Counted from the stretch's first letter, positions 21,759 to 34,607 are shown. The stretch: DNA of 64,000 nucleotides from Rhododendron vialii (GCF_030253575.1 NC_080569.1:5333501-5397500); one strand, 5' to 3'. The notes: generated by a model from the letters alone, not told the origin. A program made the numbers and translations.

Positions 21759-22254
21759 CTGATAGCAGATCCGCATAGGAAACATTAAAAGTGAGTGAGC
21801 TCATTGACCATGGCAATTGGGAAAAAACAATGCAGCTTAGCTTGAGTGGGTATCGAAATCATTGAACATTCACTAGACCAACTAATCATTATCGAGAAAC
21901 AAAAAAAAGGGTATTCGGAAAGAAGATTTATGATCTCAATCTTGAATTTTCTTTTCTCGGCATGACTAAGACAGTAAACGTTAAGTGGAGGGATATTATC
22001 AAGGAAAAGGAAATTAGTTGGGGAAGCAAAGAACAAAATCTGGCGTCATTACTTCATTATCCACTTTCCAGAATATCTGTTTGGAAGGCAAGAAAATGGC
22101 AAGAATTGAAGAGAAAAACATGCAGAGATTAACACCAAGAGTCTAATCATGTTCCTTCAATGCAAGTAGAAACACATCAGTATGTAACTACATATATGCA
22201 TATCAAACTAAACATGTTCTTTTTCTTGGTGAAGAACTAGTTTTCGGTTCTTAC

Positions 22255-22406
22255 CCCTGTTCTGATTCTTCTTCCGTTTCCTCCACATTCGAAATGTCAG
22301 GTCTTTGTGTACCAGTAACAATCCCTGTTGGAGATGAAGACGATGCATGTCCTTCTAAGGGCTCCTCCCCTTCTCTGCCTGTACCAATGCCTCTATTGTC
22401 AGACAT
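22255..22406 (-). CDS. G6 first exon
   Basis: The ATG at 22406 opens a 50-codon exon (MSDNRGIGTGREGEEPLEGH...), Ser-rich then acidic (VEETEEESEQ), ending CAGGG/GTAAGA in phase 2. The intron to the B3 exon is about 496 bp. This is the reference form of the array's first exon. Confidence 0.85.
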
Positions 22407-22443
22407 TTTTCCTTGATGCTTTCTTCAATATGCGAAGTAGTTC

Positions 22444-22444
22444 G

Positions 22445-22475
<31 letters not shown>

Positions 22476-22584
22476 CTTTGTTCTTTGGAGGTGGGGTGAC
22501 TATATATATATATATATATATACATATAAGAGTTTAGAAGGCAGGTCGTTGACGGTTATTGCAGTTATAAGCTCTAGCACTTAT
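22444..22584 (-). promoter_or_regulatory. G6 promoter block
   Basis: (GA)n 22444-22470, the GGGCTTTGTTCTTTGGAGGTG block, an expanded (TA)n TATA region at 22500-22522, GACGGTTA at about 22550, and the inverted-repeat element at 22567-22584 in the variant ATAAGC-N6-ACTTAT. Confidence 0.65.
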
Positions 22585-22845
22585 CTACTTGGTGGTTGAT
22601 GATGGAGTAATTATTTAGTGTTCTTGGAGAACTTGGTGGTCCACCCCTTTTCCACCGCACATATCTGTGGGGTCATACAACGATTTCTTGTATTATGACA
22701 CATGATCAAGTGAAAATTATTAGGTGATTTTGGGATTTATTAATTTCCCCTAATCCCTCACTCCACAAACAAATTAAACAATTCCCAGGAAAAAAATTGA
22801 TAAGCAAATTAACATGAGGTGAATTTGAATTTTCAGCCTTGTTAC

Positions 22846-22992
22846 CTCTTCACCATTGTGAATCCCCATGAAGATTCTTCTTTTTGATGTTCTCCTGGGA
22901 TTCATCAATTTGCTTTTCTTTCCTCTTTTGTTGCTCCTGGCGTTTAAAAAGAGCCTCTTCTTCGCCGCCGTGTTGAATTCCACAGCAGGCAT
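22846..22992 (-). CDS. Basic VEFNT exon (unknown small protein)
   Basis: The ATG at 22992 opens 49 codons (MPAVEFNTAAKKRLFLNARS...), very rich in Lys and Arg, ending GGTGAAGAG/GTAACA in phase 0. It has its own (CT)n leader upstream (GA at 23070-23108). Related blocks occur near 19.6, 35.2, 44.3 and 59.5 kb, always a few hundred bases upstream of a B3 promoter block. The Lys/Arg frame stays largely open in them while other frames break. I do not recognise the family and cannot find the next exon. It could be a small gene or an upstream exon of the B3 genes. Confidence 0.4.
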
Positions 22993-23064
22993 TGCGATTC
23001 CCTTAAACCCTAATTTCGCAATTGGGATTTCCAACTTTGCATGCTGTTGAATTCGCCAGGGGTG

Positions 23065-23108
<44 letters not shown>

Positions 23109-23111
<3 letters not shown>

Positions 23112-24705
23112 GTGTATGTGTGTTTGGCTGTGGATTTATAAAAACAAATGCATGGCGAGGTGACTTTTGCCGAATGTCCACCAACATAATGAGGTCAATG
23201 TTCTCGATCAGATTTACAATGTGAACGGTTTTGATCAATTTTTTTTTTTTGGTTTAGAAATGATCCTAAAATTGCAACAACCGGACAAGTTTACTTCAAT
23301 GGGATTGCCTTATTCATGGAGGAGCCGTGAACAAGACAATTACGGAAACGTATGATCTTGACTGTTTGTTTTGACTCTGAATGGTCCGGATTTTAATGAA
23401 AGTCTTTCCCGAAGAAGTTTCATCAAATTCCCGATTGTCCAATACACCTTAGACGTGCGCAATGGTGCTCCGCAACACCATTTTTCACGGAAACATCCTT
23501 AGAAAAGATTTTTTATACTCTAAGGGGGTGTTCCGGATTATGAAAAAACTATTTTTGAAAAAGAATGTAATTTGAAGTTTAAAAATCATGTGTTTACGAA
23601 AATAATTTTTCTACCAATATAGATCTTGTTTGAGATACGGTGCAAAAAAAATTAAAAAAATATTTTTTATTTTTATTATATTTGAGTTTGAAAATATAAA
23701 AAAAAAAAACTTTTACAATAGGAAGGTAAAATGGAACGGGGCCTAATTATGTCACACTTTTTAGAATGTAAAGAGCAATAACTTTTCTGTACTTCCAAAC
23801 CTTCCAAATGGAAATGATCAAAAAAAAAAAAAAAACCCTTCCAAATTGCTCCCCCCTTGTGTTTTTACAATCCTTTATTTCACTTATTTGCTCATTCAGT
23901 GAGGAATCCTTCTAATAATTTTCTTCATAGCTTACAATTTGAAATTTTGGTTCCAAATGATTATTCTACTTCCTATTTGCTTTATTTTCCATTTTTGTTT
24001 AAATTTTTAATAATATTTTTATTTCTTGCCCCTCCCATCTCAAAATCCTCGTTCCGCCCCCAAAAGGCATCCAATGAGTATTGAGCCAGTGATTGTAAAC
24101 CATCCGTTAACGGGCCCATTTAAGCGACCAACTGAACATATACGAAAACTTCATGAGTAGTATATTACCTTAGTGCTCTACTAATCCTGCATCAACTCAT
24201 CATTTAACACTCGACATGGTTTCCACCAAGTACTCTTTCTCCTTGTATTATTGCCGGAAAAGCAATACGAAAAAGCAGAAAATTATGTGTTTCCTGTAAC
24301 ACTCAAGAAAATTTTGAGCTCGAAGTTAGCCCTTTTTCAATCTTTAAGCTCCCTAGTGCTATTTCATTTGATAACTGCAACTTCATTGATGTTCAAGACT
24401 TCACATCAGTATCATGATCATTGATCAGCAAACCTAAAATCTAGCTACTGTTCCTTGTTTTGGACTTCATATTATTTAAGGTAGCTCAGTATCCGTAAGT
24501 TTTCACCGCAAAAATGACAAACAATACGCCAACGAGACAACTAGTAGAAGGAATGGTAAATCTAAGAGTTTCTCATTTCATTTGTGTCAGCAATTGGACG
24601 AATATTTCTGCAGACTTAATACTTGAATTTTCCTGTCTTCCTTGGAATATACAATGGTGCTACCATTCATTCCCTTGACCTTGAATCACCACTGCTGCAA
24701 CGTCC
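23109..24705. other. Intergenic, paralogous to 31.9-33.1 kb
   Basis: Aligns over most of its length with the stretch upstream of G8's 3' end, for example the TTTGCTCATTCAGT...CCTTCTAATAATTTTC block. No gene is supported. AT-rich, with several A/T homopolymers. Confidence 0.55.
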
Positions 24706-25624
24706 TTGTTCAAGAGTACTCTGTTGCTTTTCGTTGCGAAACAGCAACATTCAAAACCAACTTTCCGCCACTGTGACTCCTTCCTCCACCATCGCTCTGT
24801 CTGTTGTTGCCTCTATCTGTTCGTCCTCCTCCACCATCACCCTGTTCGTCACCGCCTCCATCCATGGTATCATCTGTTGCTACAGTCTCGGATTGAGTCC
24901 GATTACCACCTTGTTTCACAAATGCAACAGTGTAAAGGATGTACAGGTCTACAAAAGCTAATCATATCTCTTTTTCCCAAATTGTGCTTTGTGAAAAAAT
25001 CAGCCAGCATAAGGTGGTAAAAACCACGATAGTATCCGATTTTTATTTTAGATCAGTAAAATACAACCTCTCAACGTCATGTGTTCCAGCAGGGATTCCA
25101 ACAGCAGAGAAATGTTTGAATACATCCTCAGCGAAGATGATGAGCCTTTTGTACCGCATGTCCATATTGGTCAATGTCAGCTGAAACATGAAATTTTCAA
25201 ACTTGAATTCATGGATAGTATTTGGATATCTTCTTTTGACAGTTTCAACCAGGTAACGGTTGTCGTCTGAAAATGGGACTGGTTTGTAGCAGCAAATCTT
25301 ACCCAAAGTTTTCACATTGTTCCAGATAGCAAATATCTGCCACTTGTTTTCCAGGATCCGAAGGATCATACCTCAGAGTCATAGGCCAATCGAAGTTTTG
25401 AGGGTCGGAAATCTGTATCTTCTTCTTGTAAGTTTCCTGACAATCGGCTGGAGGAGGGAAACATTTCAAAGCTGCTTCCACAGAAATTAGAAGTTTGTTT
25501 AGCTAAGCATCACCAGGAGTTATAAGCACTTGAAACAGAAAAATTCCCATCTTTTCACCAACTTTGGTATGGGTGCCAGAAACCACAGGCCTTAGAAACC
25601 ACAGGCCTTCTACTGATAGCAGAT
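24706..25624 (-). pseudogene. G7 (Q-type): decayed two-B3 exon
   Basis: Nearest paralogue is G8. Relative to it the exon has a TAG at about 25506 (LNKLL region), and a small deletion breaks the frame after RYDPS (near 25360). About 20 bp are missing near 25048 (after YFTD), about 15 bp before the SRHFLI strand near 24930, and about 8 bp near the stop. Surviving pieces still read EAALKCFPPPADC, NFDWPMT, NFMFQLTLTN and VERLYFTD. A 17-bp direct duplication (AACCACAGGCCTT) sits just inside the acceptor. Confidence 0.88.
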
Positions 25625-26124
25625 CTGCATGAGGAAACAAAAGTGAGTAAGTGAATTGACAATGGAAATCGGCAAAACACTACAGCTTAGCTTAAGTGGG
25701 TACAGAAATCATCGAACATTCACTAGACCACCTCATCTTCATTGAGACAAAAAGAAACATAAAAGAAGGGGGATTGGGAAAGGTCTATGATCTTTCAATC
25801 TTTAATTTTCTTTTCTTGGCATGGTTAAGAGTTAAGACGGTGCTGGAATCAACGATAAGTGGAGGGATATTATCATGGAAAAGGAAATTGGTCAGGGAAT
25901 CAAAGAACAAAATCTAGCGTCTTTAATTCTTTATCTGTTTAGGAGGCAAGAAAATGGAAAGAACTGAAAAGAAAAACACGCACGGATTAATACCAAGAAA
26001 CTAAACATGTTCTTTTCTGGCAAGCACAAACATATCAGTATGTATTGCATAAATGCATAAGAAACTATACATGTTCTTCGATGTCATCAATTTTCTTGGT
26101 GAAGAACTAGTATCAGGTACTTAC

Positions 26125-26255
26125 CCCAATTCCAATTCTTCTTCAGGTATTTGTGTGCCAGTATCAACCACCGTTTGAGATGAAGATGATACATGTCCTT
26201 CTAAGGACTCGTTCCCTTCTCTGCCTGTACCTATGCTTCTTCTGTTGTCAGACAT
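26125..26255 (-). pseudogene. G7 first exon (intact frame, dead gene)
   Basis: 43 codons (MSDNRRSIGTGREGNESLEG...), ending TTGGG/GTAAG in phase 2. The exon and splice site are still intact although the B3 exon is not. Confidence 0.75.
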
Positions 26256-26281
26256 TTTTCTCGATGCCTTCTTGAATATGC

Positions 26282-26285
<4 letters not shown>

Positions 26286-26344
<59 letters not shown>

Positions 26345-26439
26345 CTTTGTTCTGACTTTTTATAGGTGATAGGTGTTCGTATGAGTATTAAGACGGCAGG
26401 CAAAAAACAGTTATTTCAGTTATAAGTAGTAGCACTTAT
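26286..26439 (-). promoter_or_regulatory. G7 promoter block
   Basis: (GA)n 26286-26343, GGCTTTGTTCTG, then ATAAGT-N6-ACTTAT at 26422-26439. The AACGGTTA core has become AACAGTTA and there is no clear TATA, in line with decay of the gene. Confidence 0.6.
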
Positions 26440-26967
26440 CTACTCCAGGGCTTGATCATTTTTCCCAAACAACCACAAACTCCAAAACAATATCAGACCT
26501 CTTACGTTTCCAAAAGTTTCCAAGGAAATCTACTCGTCAAAATGATGCCTACCTCTTGCTTCATCAACAAAATGAAAAAGAAACAAAAGATGTTCCGCCT
26601 TTTCCCTCTCTTTTCTGGCTGAAGAAAATGAAGTACATTAGAGCAAGTCCAATCATTGAAGCCAAAACTCTCTATATAACTGCCACAGAATTTACCAAAA
26701 TAATTTAGTCACAGCATGAAATGAGTTTATTAGGTGAAAAGCTCACTGGGCCTCCTTGGTTATGTCTGAGACTTACATATTCAAGGAAGAACACCAAGCA
26801 TATACAATCCACAACATCCTGCACTCATAAAGAGTGTTTCTAGAGTTGTAAACTCTTTTCTGTTGAAATTATACCCATGGCCATGGGCGGAGCCAGGAAA
26901 ACTTGAGGGAGCTGAACTATTGTGCCCAGAAACTCACACCCCCCACCCAATATAACCAACACCCCCC

Positions 26968-26998
<31 letters not shown>

Positions 26999-28560
26999 AC
27001 CCTTTTCTGCTACAACTTGTGAGTTACAAGAAAAGGAGCTTCATTGGCAAAAGAGAATCACAAGTGAATCACCTATGTATCACGTGGATTCACCAAAAGT
27101 CAACGAAGGAGGCACATTGAACTGGAGACAATCCAAAACCAATCGTCTGGGATTTGCAGCAGCCATCAACATGAATCATGTGCTCAAAACTCCAATAATA
27201 AAAAATTTCATAGGATAAGTTTTCAAAGTTAAATCTAGTCATTCAAGTTTTCATTTAATCTCGAGATATGCTTTCTTTCTTCTTTGGTACATAAGAGGGC
27301 CTAGGCCCTAAGAAACAAAAACACTTGATGCAGTAGCTCGATGAACTCCTACACCATCGCGGTCATTGCACAAAGCCTCCGTCACTGTTTTCTATTATAT
27401 CATCCAATGACACATAGTATCACTGTCCACCTGTGTTTACTAGCAACAGTGCCGTATATCATACCAAACGTAACATTGGACAATGGTTTAATTGCTTCAA
27501 CAAAGATCAACTATTCTTATAGCAGTAGTTACAAACTATAATGGCAAATATCACGATATTTCATCCCAAACAGTGAACTCCAGAAGTAGTTAGTAGTAGT
27601 AATTTTTCCTTGCATTGCATTGTTATTATTATAAGAAATACTTTTTTTTTCCTTCATAATGTAAGTGTCTAGGTCAACTTACGTGCACCTCCACTAATCC
27701 CGGGCGACCAATCCTACTGTCCAATGTCCACTAGCAGCCCTTATTTGAGTTGATAGCAAGGTTTTCAAATTGGGATACGTATAATCGAGTTTTTTCATTG
27801 TACGAGTTGTATTGCGTATCGTATGATTTCAACACCACCCGTTGATAGCACTTGGGGCGTTTTGAGCCTAAGTCCAGGCCTTGACCACCGGGCGAGTCCC
27901 TTGGGATCAAGAAATCCATTTGATATGATGGAAGATATCCTAGTCTTAAGTAAGCATCAATAGAAAGCCCCTAACAGCCCGTTTGGGAGAAGGGGGATAT
28001 AGGGGGACCCCGGATCCGGAGTGCCTATATCCGTTATTTGTTTACACTGCTCAAGCCAGATAAGTTTCTCCAGGGATTTCTAGTTAAATCTTATCCCTCT
28101 TCCGACATTACCAAATTACCTCTATTCTTCTTCCCACATTACTGTGAACAGATTTCTGGTCAGACCAAATTTCAACAACTAGAAATAAATTTTTTTCAAC
28201 AAATTACAACCAACATATTTCTGATCAAATTAGTGAAATCAACCAGAAGCAGCCAAGCAAACTATGAAACCCAATTTTCAGACTTATGAATGAAATTCCA
28301 AAACCATCTTCAAATCAGTGAAATGAGAAACCCAATTTACCTCATTCACGTACGGACCCACCGCAGCCGTCACCAGTGAACCACCACCTCGTTGAACCGC
28401 CAACAGGAGAAGAGAGGGATTTCGAAACCCAGTGTCGGCGAGATTTTCAAACCCCATGCATCTTCATCTACATCTGTGTTTAAGTTGCTTCACTACAGAT
28501 GCGTGGATAGAACCCCATACATATTATGTTTAAGCTTCAAAATTAAAAATGAAAAAAAGC
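26440..28560. other. Gene-poor interruption of the array, part 1
   Basis: No B3 sequence. Contains a 29-base C run (26970-26998) next to GGGCGGAGCCAGG, a motif often seen in plant repeats, and CAGCCCGTTTGGGAG near 27975. Both could be transposon edges, but no paired end was found. Confidence 0.45.
26970..26998. repeat. Poly(C)29 tract
   Basis: 29 consecutive C on the plus strand, so G29 on the minus strand, inside a longer C/A-rich stretch (26935-27002). It could form G-quadruplex or i-motif structure; the exact length is sequencing-sensitive. Confidence 0.9.
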
Positions 28561-28570
28561 AAACAAACGG

Positions 28571-28593
28571 GAGAGAGAGAGAGAGAGAGAGAG
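28571..28593. repeat. (GA)n tract next to a CT-rich leader-like region
   Basis: Pure GA of 23 bases. The minus strand downstream (28500-28340) looks like a plant 5' leader and reaches a donor-like AATGAG/GTAAAT near 28341, but no convincing start codon or protein is visible. Confidence 0.5.
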
Positions 28594-28737
28594 CTGTTGA
28601 GGAGAGAGAATGGAGAAGTCTGATTGGAGGAGCAAGGAGAGAGAAACAGACCTTGGAGCTCCGAGTTTTTCTTTGTTCGTCGAGGAGTACCATACCGAGT
28701 TTGAAGAAGAACTCGGTTGTTCGACCGGGTGTCGAGG

Positions 28738-28836
28738 AGACCTCGCATCCCGGGAGCTGAACAAAAACGACGACGTCACAGTATATACAGAGACCTCGCA
28801 TCTTCAACGCGGGAGCTTCATAAAAACGACGACGTC
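28738..28836. repeat. Imperfect tandem pair with ACGACGTC boxes
   Basis: GAGACCTCGCATC...GGGAGCT...AAAACGACGACGTC occurs twice, about 50 bp apart. Each copy carries a GACGTC palindrome, a bZIP-type core. It may be promoter sequence for a minus-strand unit, but none is visible. Confidence 0.5.
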
Positions 28837-31577
28837 CTCCATTCTATGACTCCTCAGCTTGAACATGAGAAGTCCATTCAAACGATGTAATTGGTAAATT
28901 GCAAACTCATGCCTGATTATTTTTACAATCGAAACTGTTCAGGTTGTATATTTTTTCAAAAAGATAAACCTCGGTAAAGAAAACAGAAATAAATTACTTA
29001 TTAGTACGTAATCGAAGATGATTTTAGTGAATTATTTTTAATAAAAATAGAAACGGCTGCACTTGATAATACGGCAAACTCCTTCAAACGGCGGCGTACC
29101 GAAACCATATCTTAGTTCTAAGAACTCTTAGGGTGCAAGGACGTTTTCTACTGATATACTTTGATATTTCCATGATCTGAGACATTCAGTTTGAAGATAA
29201 TGTTAAACCACAGATCGTGTAGAAAAGTAACGGTGATTGGATTTAGATTAGTACTTAATCTGAATGAATTTGGGCTTCTTAAAATGGGATTGGTTCCACT
29301 GAATCAAAACCATCAAATACGAACAGGAGCGACTCTGCTGTACGTGTTAGTACGTTGGAATTCCTTGAATTTAATCCGTGTCACCAATTAATTAATTAAA
29401 TACCCCATAAATTTTGGACCGGACTATTTGTAACCACAAATTTCCTAAACGTAGCCTGTTTTTCATATGCAACTGAAATGTTTACCATATTATAAACAAG
29501 TTACATTCAGGAAATTTGTGGTTGCAAATAGTCGGTCTCTAAATATTTCGGGCAGGAAATTTTTATCCTTATTGTTTTCTCATAATTCTTTTTATCTTTT
29601 TGTCGTGATCTCGAGGATTAAGCATTCGTTTTGACCAGGGGAATCAATAAAATATAAAAATGTGGACCAAAATTTTAAAAAGTTTTTATAACAACAAAAA
29701 AAACCCAGTTGCTCTATGTTTTTTTGGTCTTCAGTATTTTTTTTTAAACTTTTGGTCATAATTTTTATTTTCTAGACTCTTCTCATCTCGCCGAGATGAA
29801 TAATTAATCATAAAAATTAAAGCGAGTCCAACAAAAAATTAGAAGACGAACAAAAATATCAAAAAATCAAGGAGTGCCCCCTAAATTAATTTTGATAACA
29901 TTATGCGATGATTCGTGGCAGTCGGCGTAACCAACAAGTTAGAATTAGGAAAAAAAAGACTAGATGAAGACTTAAATATAAATTCAACTAATACAAAGTA
30001 TTATATATAGTTTAAGAGAACTTTCAATATGACAAACCAATAAAAGGGTCATTTGATTGCTACCGAGTATATATATTGACAATTGAATGAGATGGCGTTG
30101 AGTTTTGAATTTTCTCCGAGACTCGTGAGAGAAATAAACAAGAACAAAACAATCATAATTTTCATTGATCAATTATTTTCTTTAAAAATAACAATTTTAT
30201 TTGTTATAAATCCGAATATATATTGACCTTTTTAAAATGATGGCCCATTTCCCCCCTCATCTTCGTTCTCGTTATGACTTCTTTTCTTTTCTTTTTTGTG
30301 GGTGTGTGTGTGGTGAAAAGTGCTTGTTATGAGCTATTGAGTTTGAATGTTTTCGAATAAGTGTACTAAAGTGGGAAACATTCTTTTCCTGTAATTTAGA
30401 TATCCCAACAACTACTTTCGTCTTCTATTTTTAAATGGACTCGATTTAATTGGTGTTATGGATGAAGATCACACTAACATGTTCTCTCCGAAGAGATACT
30501 TATCAAAGTTATTAAACAAATGAAGACTTGGTAGTTGAAACTCGATCGAAAACTTTGGAATGTTTTTTTAGATGTTTTTTTTAGGTGTCCTCGAAACCGT
30601 CCCGAAAACCCATATACCTATCTTTTTTAGAGAGTTTGTTATTAGAGATAGCCTCCAATTAAGGCTACCATACTAGTTTGGTACCTGTGGCGAATCTAGC
30701 TTTTGCTCCTGTTTCATTTGGTCTGTAGGGATAATATGTATGCCACTATGCACTCTCGCGTGATGCAGAACTCTTTTCCTTAACGTTCTTTATGAATTTC
30801 CGATTGACGGGAAAAAAAAACTTATGCACGATATGTACAAGTCCAAACCAAAGGTTTCTCAACAACTTTGTACTCATCAAATCTTTTTCTCTCTCTTTTG
30901 GTTAAAGGTAGAGGTACTTGTACAACAGTAAACATTTGAAGTTCTAGGTTATTGGGCCCCATTAGCATCACATCAAGCAGATGCTTTCTTACACTCAAAT
31001 TTACGACGATGGATTTAGCTAGCTTTCTACATCAAATTCAGCTTTGACACCATGACAACATAAGCAACCAGATATCCATGCATGTTGACCAACAAAATAC
31101 AGCGAGAGAGAGAGAGAGAGAGAGAGAGCCTACATAATGGGAGTAACATCTAAGGCAATGACATTTCAAAATGGGACTGACAAGAAATAGGAATCTCCTT
31201 CACCATCGGACACAATAAGGCATTGATGTCGTGTTTGAATCTCACTCCCATTATTTTCGATCTATCTACCGAATTCTTGCATAGATCATGGGAGAGAATA
31301 ACAACTAACGCTCCCGTTCACAGCATGTGCGTTCATCGAAATATTTGAAGAGACCGAAATATTTGAAGAGACGTATCCAAAAGTTTCAAATTCTACTTCT
31401 AAATAAAAACGATTTGCAAGAAAGCAATACACATATACGAACATGCACTTCTACAGTTTCTTTCGGGAGTAATGCACACTATTAATTGTACACCACAGAT
31501 GTCGGAGATAAACAATACACGGAGGCTACTTAATATCTGGGCATCACGCAGCCTATCAAAAAAAAAAAAAATCTGGG
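28837..31577. other. Gene-poor interruption of the array, part 2
   Basis: AT-rich, with short ORFs only. It holds the hairpin at 29416-29539 and a (GA)n at 31104-31128. Confidence 0.5.
29416..29539. mobile_element. Fold-back/MITE-like hairpin
   Basis: About 39-base arms (29416-29454 and 29501-29539) built on GACTATTTG.AACCACAAATTTCCT are inverted and nearly identical around a 46-base loop. No clear target duplication. Confidence 0.65.
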
Positions 31578-31873
31578 CATCACGCAACTAAATTCTGAAG
31601 TGATTTTGGGCTTAAATTCTGAAGTGATTTTGGGTGTTTTGTTAACGCCTCTAACAATATCGAATGAAGCTCATTTTTTACAGAGACTTTAAACGACATA
31701 TTTTGAACAAAATGAGCGGCTCCGATTATTTTTGTGCGACCCGAGGCAGGAGAAAAAAGGGATTTGTGTACAGCTGCTCTGCACAGCATGTTGTGCACGT
31801 AGCTTTTCTGTTTCGCAATTGGGATTTCCAACTTCGCATGCTGTTGAATTAGCCAGAGTGTAATGTGTATATG

Positions 31874-31931
<58 letters not shown>

Positions 31932-33137
31932 ATGTGTTCCGGCGTGGATTTATAATTTTTTTTTATTTTTCCTGAGATCAAAAGAGATTAAAAAGGTGCA
32001 GTGTGTACTCATTTTTTTATTAAAACAAATAAATGGAGAGGTAATTTTTACCGAATCTCCATCGACATAACAAGGTCAATGTTCTCTATCAGAATTACAA
32101 TGTGAACGATTTCGATCAATTTTTTTTGAGTTTGGAAATGATCCAAAAATTGCAAAAACAGACAAGTTTACTCCAATTATGTCACTTTTTAGAAGGTAAA
32201 GAGGAATAACTTTTAGATGCTAGAGAAAAAGTTGGGGTAGTGATTTTTGGACTACTCCCACAATCCCTTATTCCACTTATTTGCTCATTCAGTAAGAAAT
32301 CCTTCTAATAATTTTCTTCATAGCTTACAATTTGAAATTTCGGTTCCAAATGATTATTCTACTTCCATTTTGCTTTATTTTCCATTTTTGTTTAAATTTT
32401 TAATAATTCTTTTTATCTCTTGCCCCTTCCAACTCAAAATCTTCGTCCCGCCCTAAAAGGCATCCAATGAGTATTGAGCCAGTGATTGTAAGGCCTTATT
32501 CATGAAATACCAATTCAACTGTCTGTTAACGGACCCATTTAAGTGACCAACTGAACATGTACGATAACTTCACGAGTAGTATTACCTAATCCTGCATCAT
32601 ACACATCATTTAACACTCAGACATTGTTTCTACCAAGTTCTCTTTCAGTCTCTCTCCTTGTATTATTACCGGAAAAGCAATACGAAAAAGCAGTAAAAGA
32701 TGTGTTTCCTGTAACACTCAAGAAAATTTTGAGCTCAAAGTTAGCCCTTTTTCAATCTTTAAGCTCCCAGCTAGTGCTATTTCATTTGATAACTGCAACT
32801 TCATTGATGTCAAGACTTTGCATCAGTATCGTGATCATTGATCAGCAAACCTAAAATCTAGCTACTGTTCCTTGTTTTGGACTTCGTATTGTTTAATGTA
32901 GCTCAGCATCTGTAAGTTTTCACCGCAAAAATGACAAACAATACACCATCGAGACAACTAGTAGAAGGAATGGTAAATCAAAGAGTTTCTCATTTCATTT
33001 GTGTCAGCAATTGGATGATATTTCTGCAGACCTAATACTTGACCTTTCCTGTCTTCCTACTGACTAGAATATACAAGGAAGCTACCATTCATTCCCTTGA
33101 CCATGAATCACCACTGCTGCAACTTCCTTGTTCAAGA
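31578..33137. other. Array remnant downstream of G8
   Basis: Begins with a degraded copy of the basic-exon upstream region (TTCGCAATTGGGATTTCCAA near 31815) and a (GA)n at 31878-31931. It then follows the 23.1-24.7 kb stretch. No open gene. Confidence 0.5.
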
Positions 33138-34092
33138 CTACTCTGTCCTTGCATTGCTTTTCGTTGGGAAACAGCAACATCCAAAGCCTAGTTTCCACCA
33201 CTTGCGGCCCCCACTGTGACTCCTTCCTCTACCATCGCCCTGTCTGTTGCTGCCTCTATCCGTTCCTGCTTCTCCACCATCACCCGGTCCGTCACTGCCT
33301 CCAACCATGGTATCATCTGATGCAGTCTCGGATTGAGTCCCATTACCTCCTCCTTTCACAAATGCAATAAGGAAGTGACGCGAGTGTAAAGGATGTACAG
33401 GTCTATAAAAGCTAATCATATCTCCTTTTTCCAAATTGTACTCAGTGAAAAAATCAGCCAGCATAAGGTGGTAAAAATCACGATAGTATCCGATTTTTAT
33501 GTCCCAAAAGTGAACATTTAGATCATCAGTAAAATACAGCCTCTCAATGTCACGTGTTCCATCAGGGATTCCAACTTCAGAGAAATGTTCGCGTACATCC
33601 TGAGGATAGATGATGAGCATTTGGTACTGGATGTCCATATCAGTCAATGGCAGCTCAAACATGAAATTTTCAATCTTGAATTCGTGGATGGTATTCGGAT
33701 ATCTTCTTTTGACAATTTCAACAAGGTAATGGTTGTCGTCTGAACGCGGGACTGGTTTGTAGAAGCGAATCTTATCCAAAGTTTCCACATTGTTCGAGAT
33801 AGCAAATATCTGCCACTTGTTTTCCAGGATGAAGAACAACTCCAAAGGATCATACCTCACAGTCATAGGCCAATCAAAGTTTTGAGGGTCGGAAATCTTT
33901 ATCTTCTTCTTGTAAGGTTCCTGACAATCGGCTAGAGGAGGGAAACATTTCAAAGCTGCTTCCTCAGGAATTAGAAGCTTGTTTAGCATAACATCACCAG
34001 GAGTCACAAGCACTTCAAACAGAAAACTTCCCATCTTTTCACCAACTTTGGTAAGGGCGCCAGAAACCACAGGCCTTTTACTGATAGCAGAT
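33138..34092 (-). CDS. G8 (Q-type): two-B3-domain exon
   Basis: Acceptor CAAGCAG/ATCTGC. Joined in phase 2 to 34608-34735 it gives 360 aa. B3-1: FLFEVLVTPGDV, LLIPEEAALKCFPP, NFDWPMT, KIRFYKP, NHYLVEIV. B3-2: FMFELPLTDMDI, DVREHFSEVG, IERLYFTDD, FFTEYNLEKGDMISFYRP, SRHFLIAF. The tail is Gly/Asp/Arg-rich and ends KWWKLGFGCCC..KSNARTE. The ORF extends 5' of the acceptor as an apparent hydrophobic start; that part is intron. Intact counterpart of pseudogene G7. Confidence 0.9.
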
Positions 34093-34607
34093 CTGCTTGG
34101 GAAAACAATAAAAGTGAATAAGCGCATTGACAACGGCAATCGGCAAAACACTACAGCTTAGCTTAAGTGGGTACAGAAATCATCGAACATTCACTAGACC
34201 AACTCCTCTTCATTGAGACAAACAGAAACATAAAAGAAGGGGGATTGGAAAAGAAGGTCTATGATCTTTCAATCTTTATTTTTCTTTTCTCGGCATGGTT
34301 AAGAAAGTGTTGGAATCAACGACAATTGGAGGGATGTTATCATGGAAAAGGAAATTGGTCGGGGAATCAAAGAACAAAATCTAGCATCTTTACTTCTTTA
34401 TCTTCTTTCTAGAATATCTGTTTGGGAGGCAAGAAAATGGCAAGAATTGAAAAGAAAAACACGCACGGATTAAGACCAAGAAACTAGACACGTTCTTTGC
34501 TGGCAAGCACAAACATATCAGTATGCGTTGCATATATGCATAAGAAACTAAACATGTTCTTAGATGTCATCAGTTTTCTTGGTGAAGAACTAGTAACGGG
34601 TACATAC

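Noticed and set aside
26922-27218. Proline-rich ORF across the poly(C) run
   Set aside because: The proline stretch is the homopolymer; no support on either side.
28392-28760. 122-codon ORF near the ACGACGTC repeats
   Set aside because: Contains a GA-repeat RERERE stretch and no known domain; the opposite strand looks more like a 5' leader.
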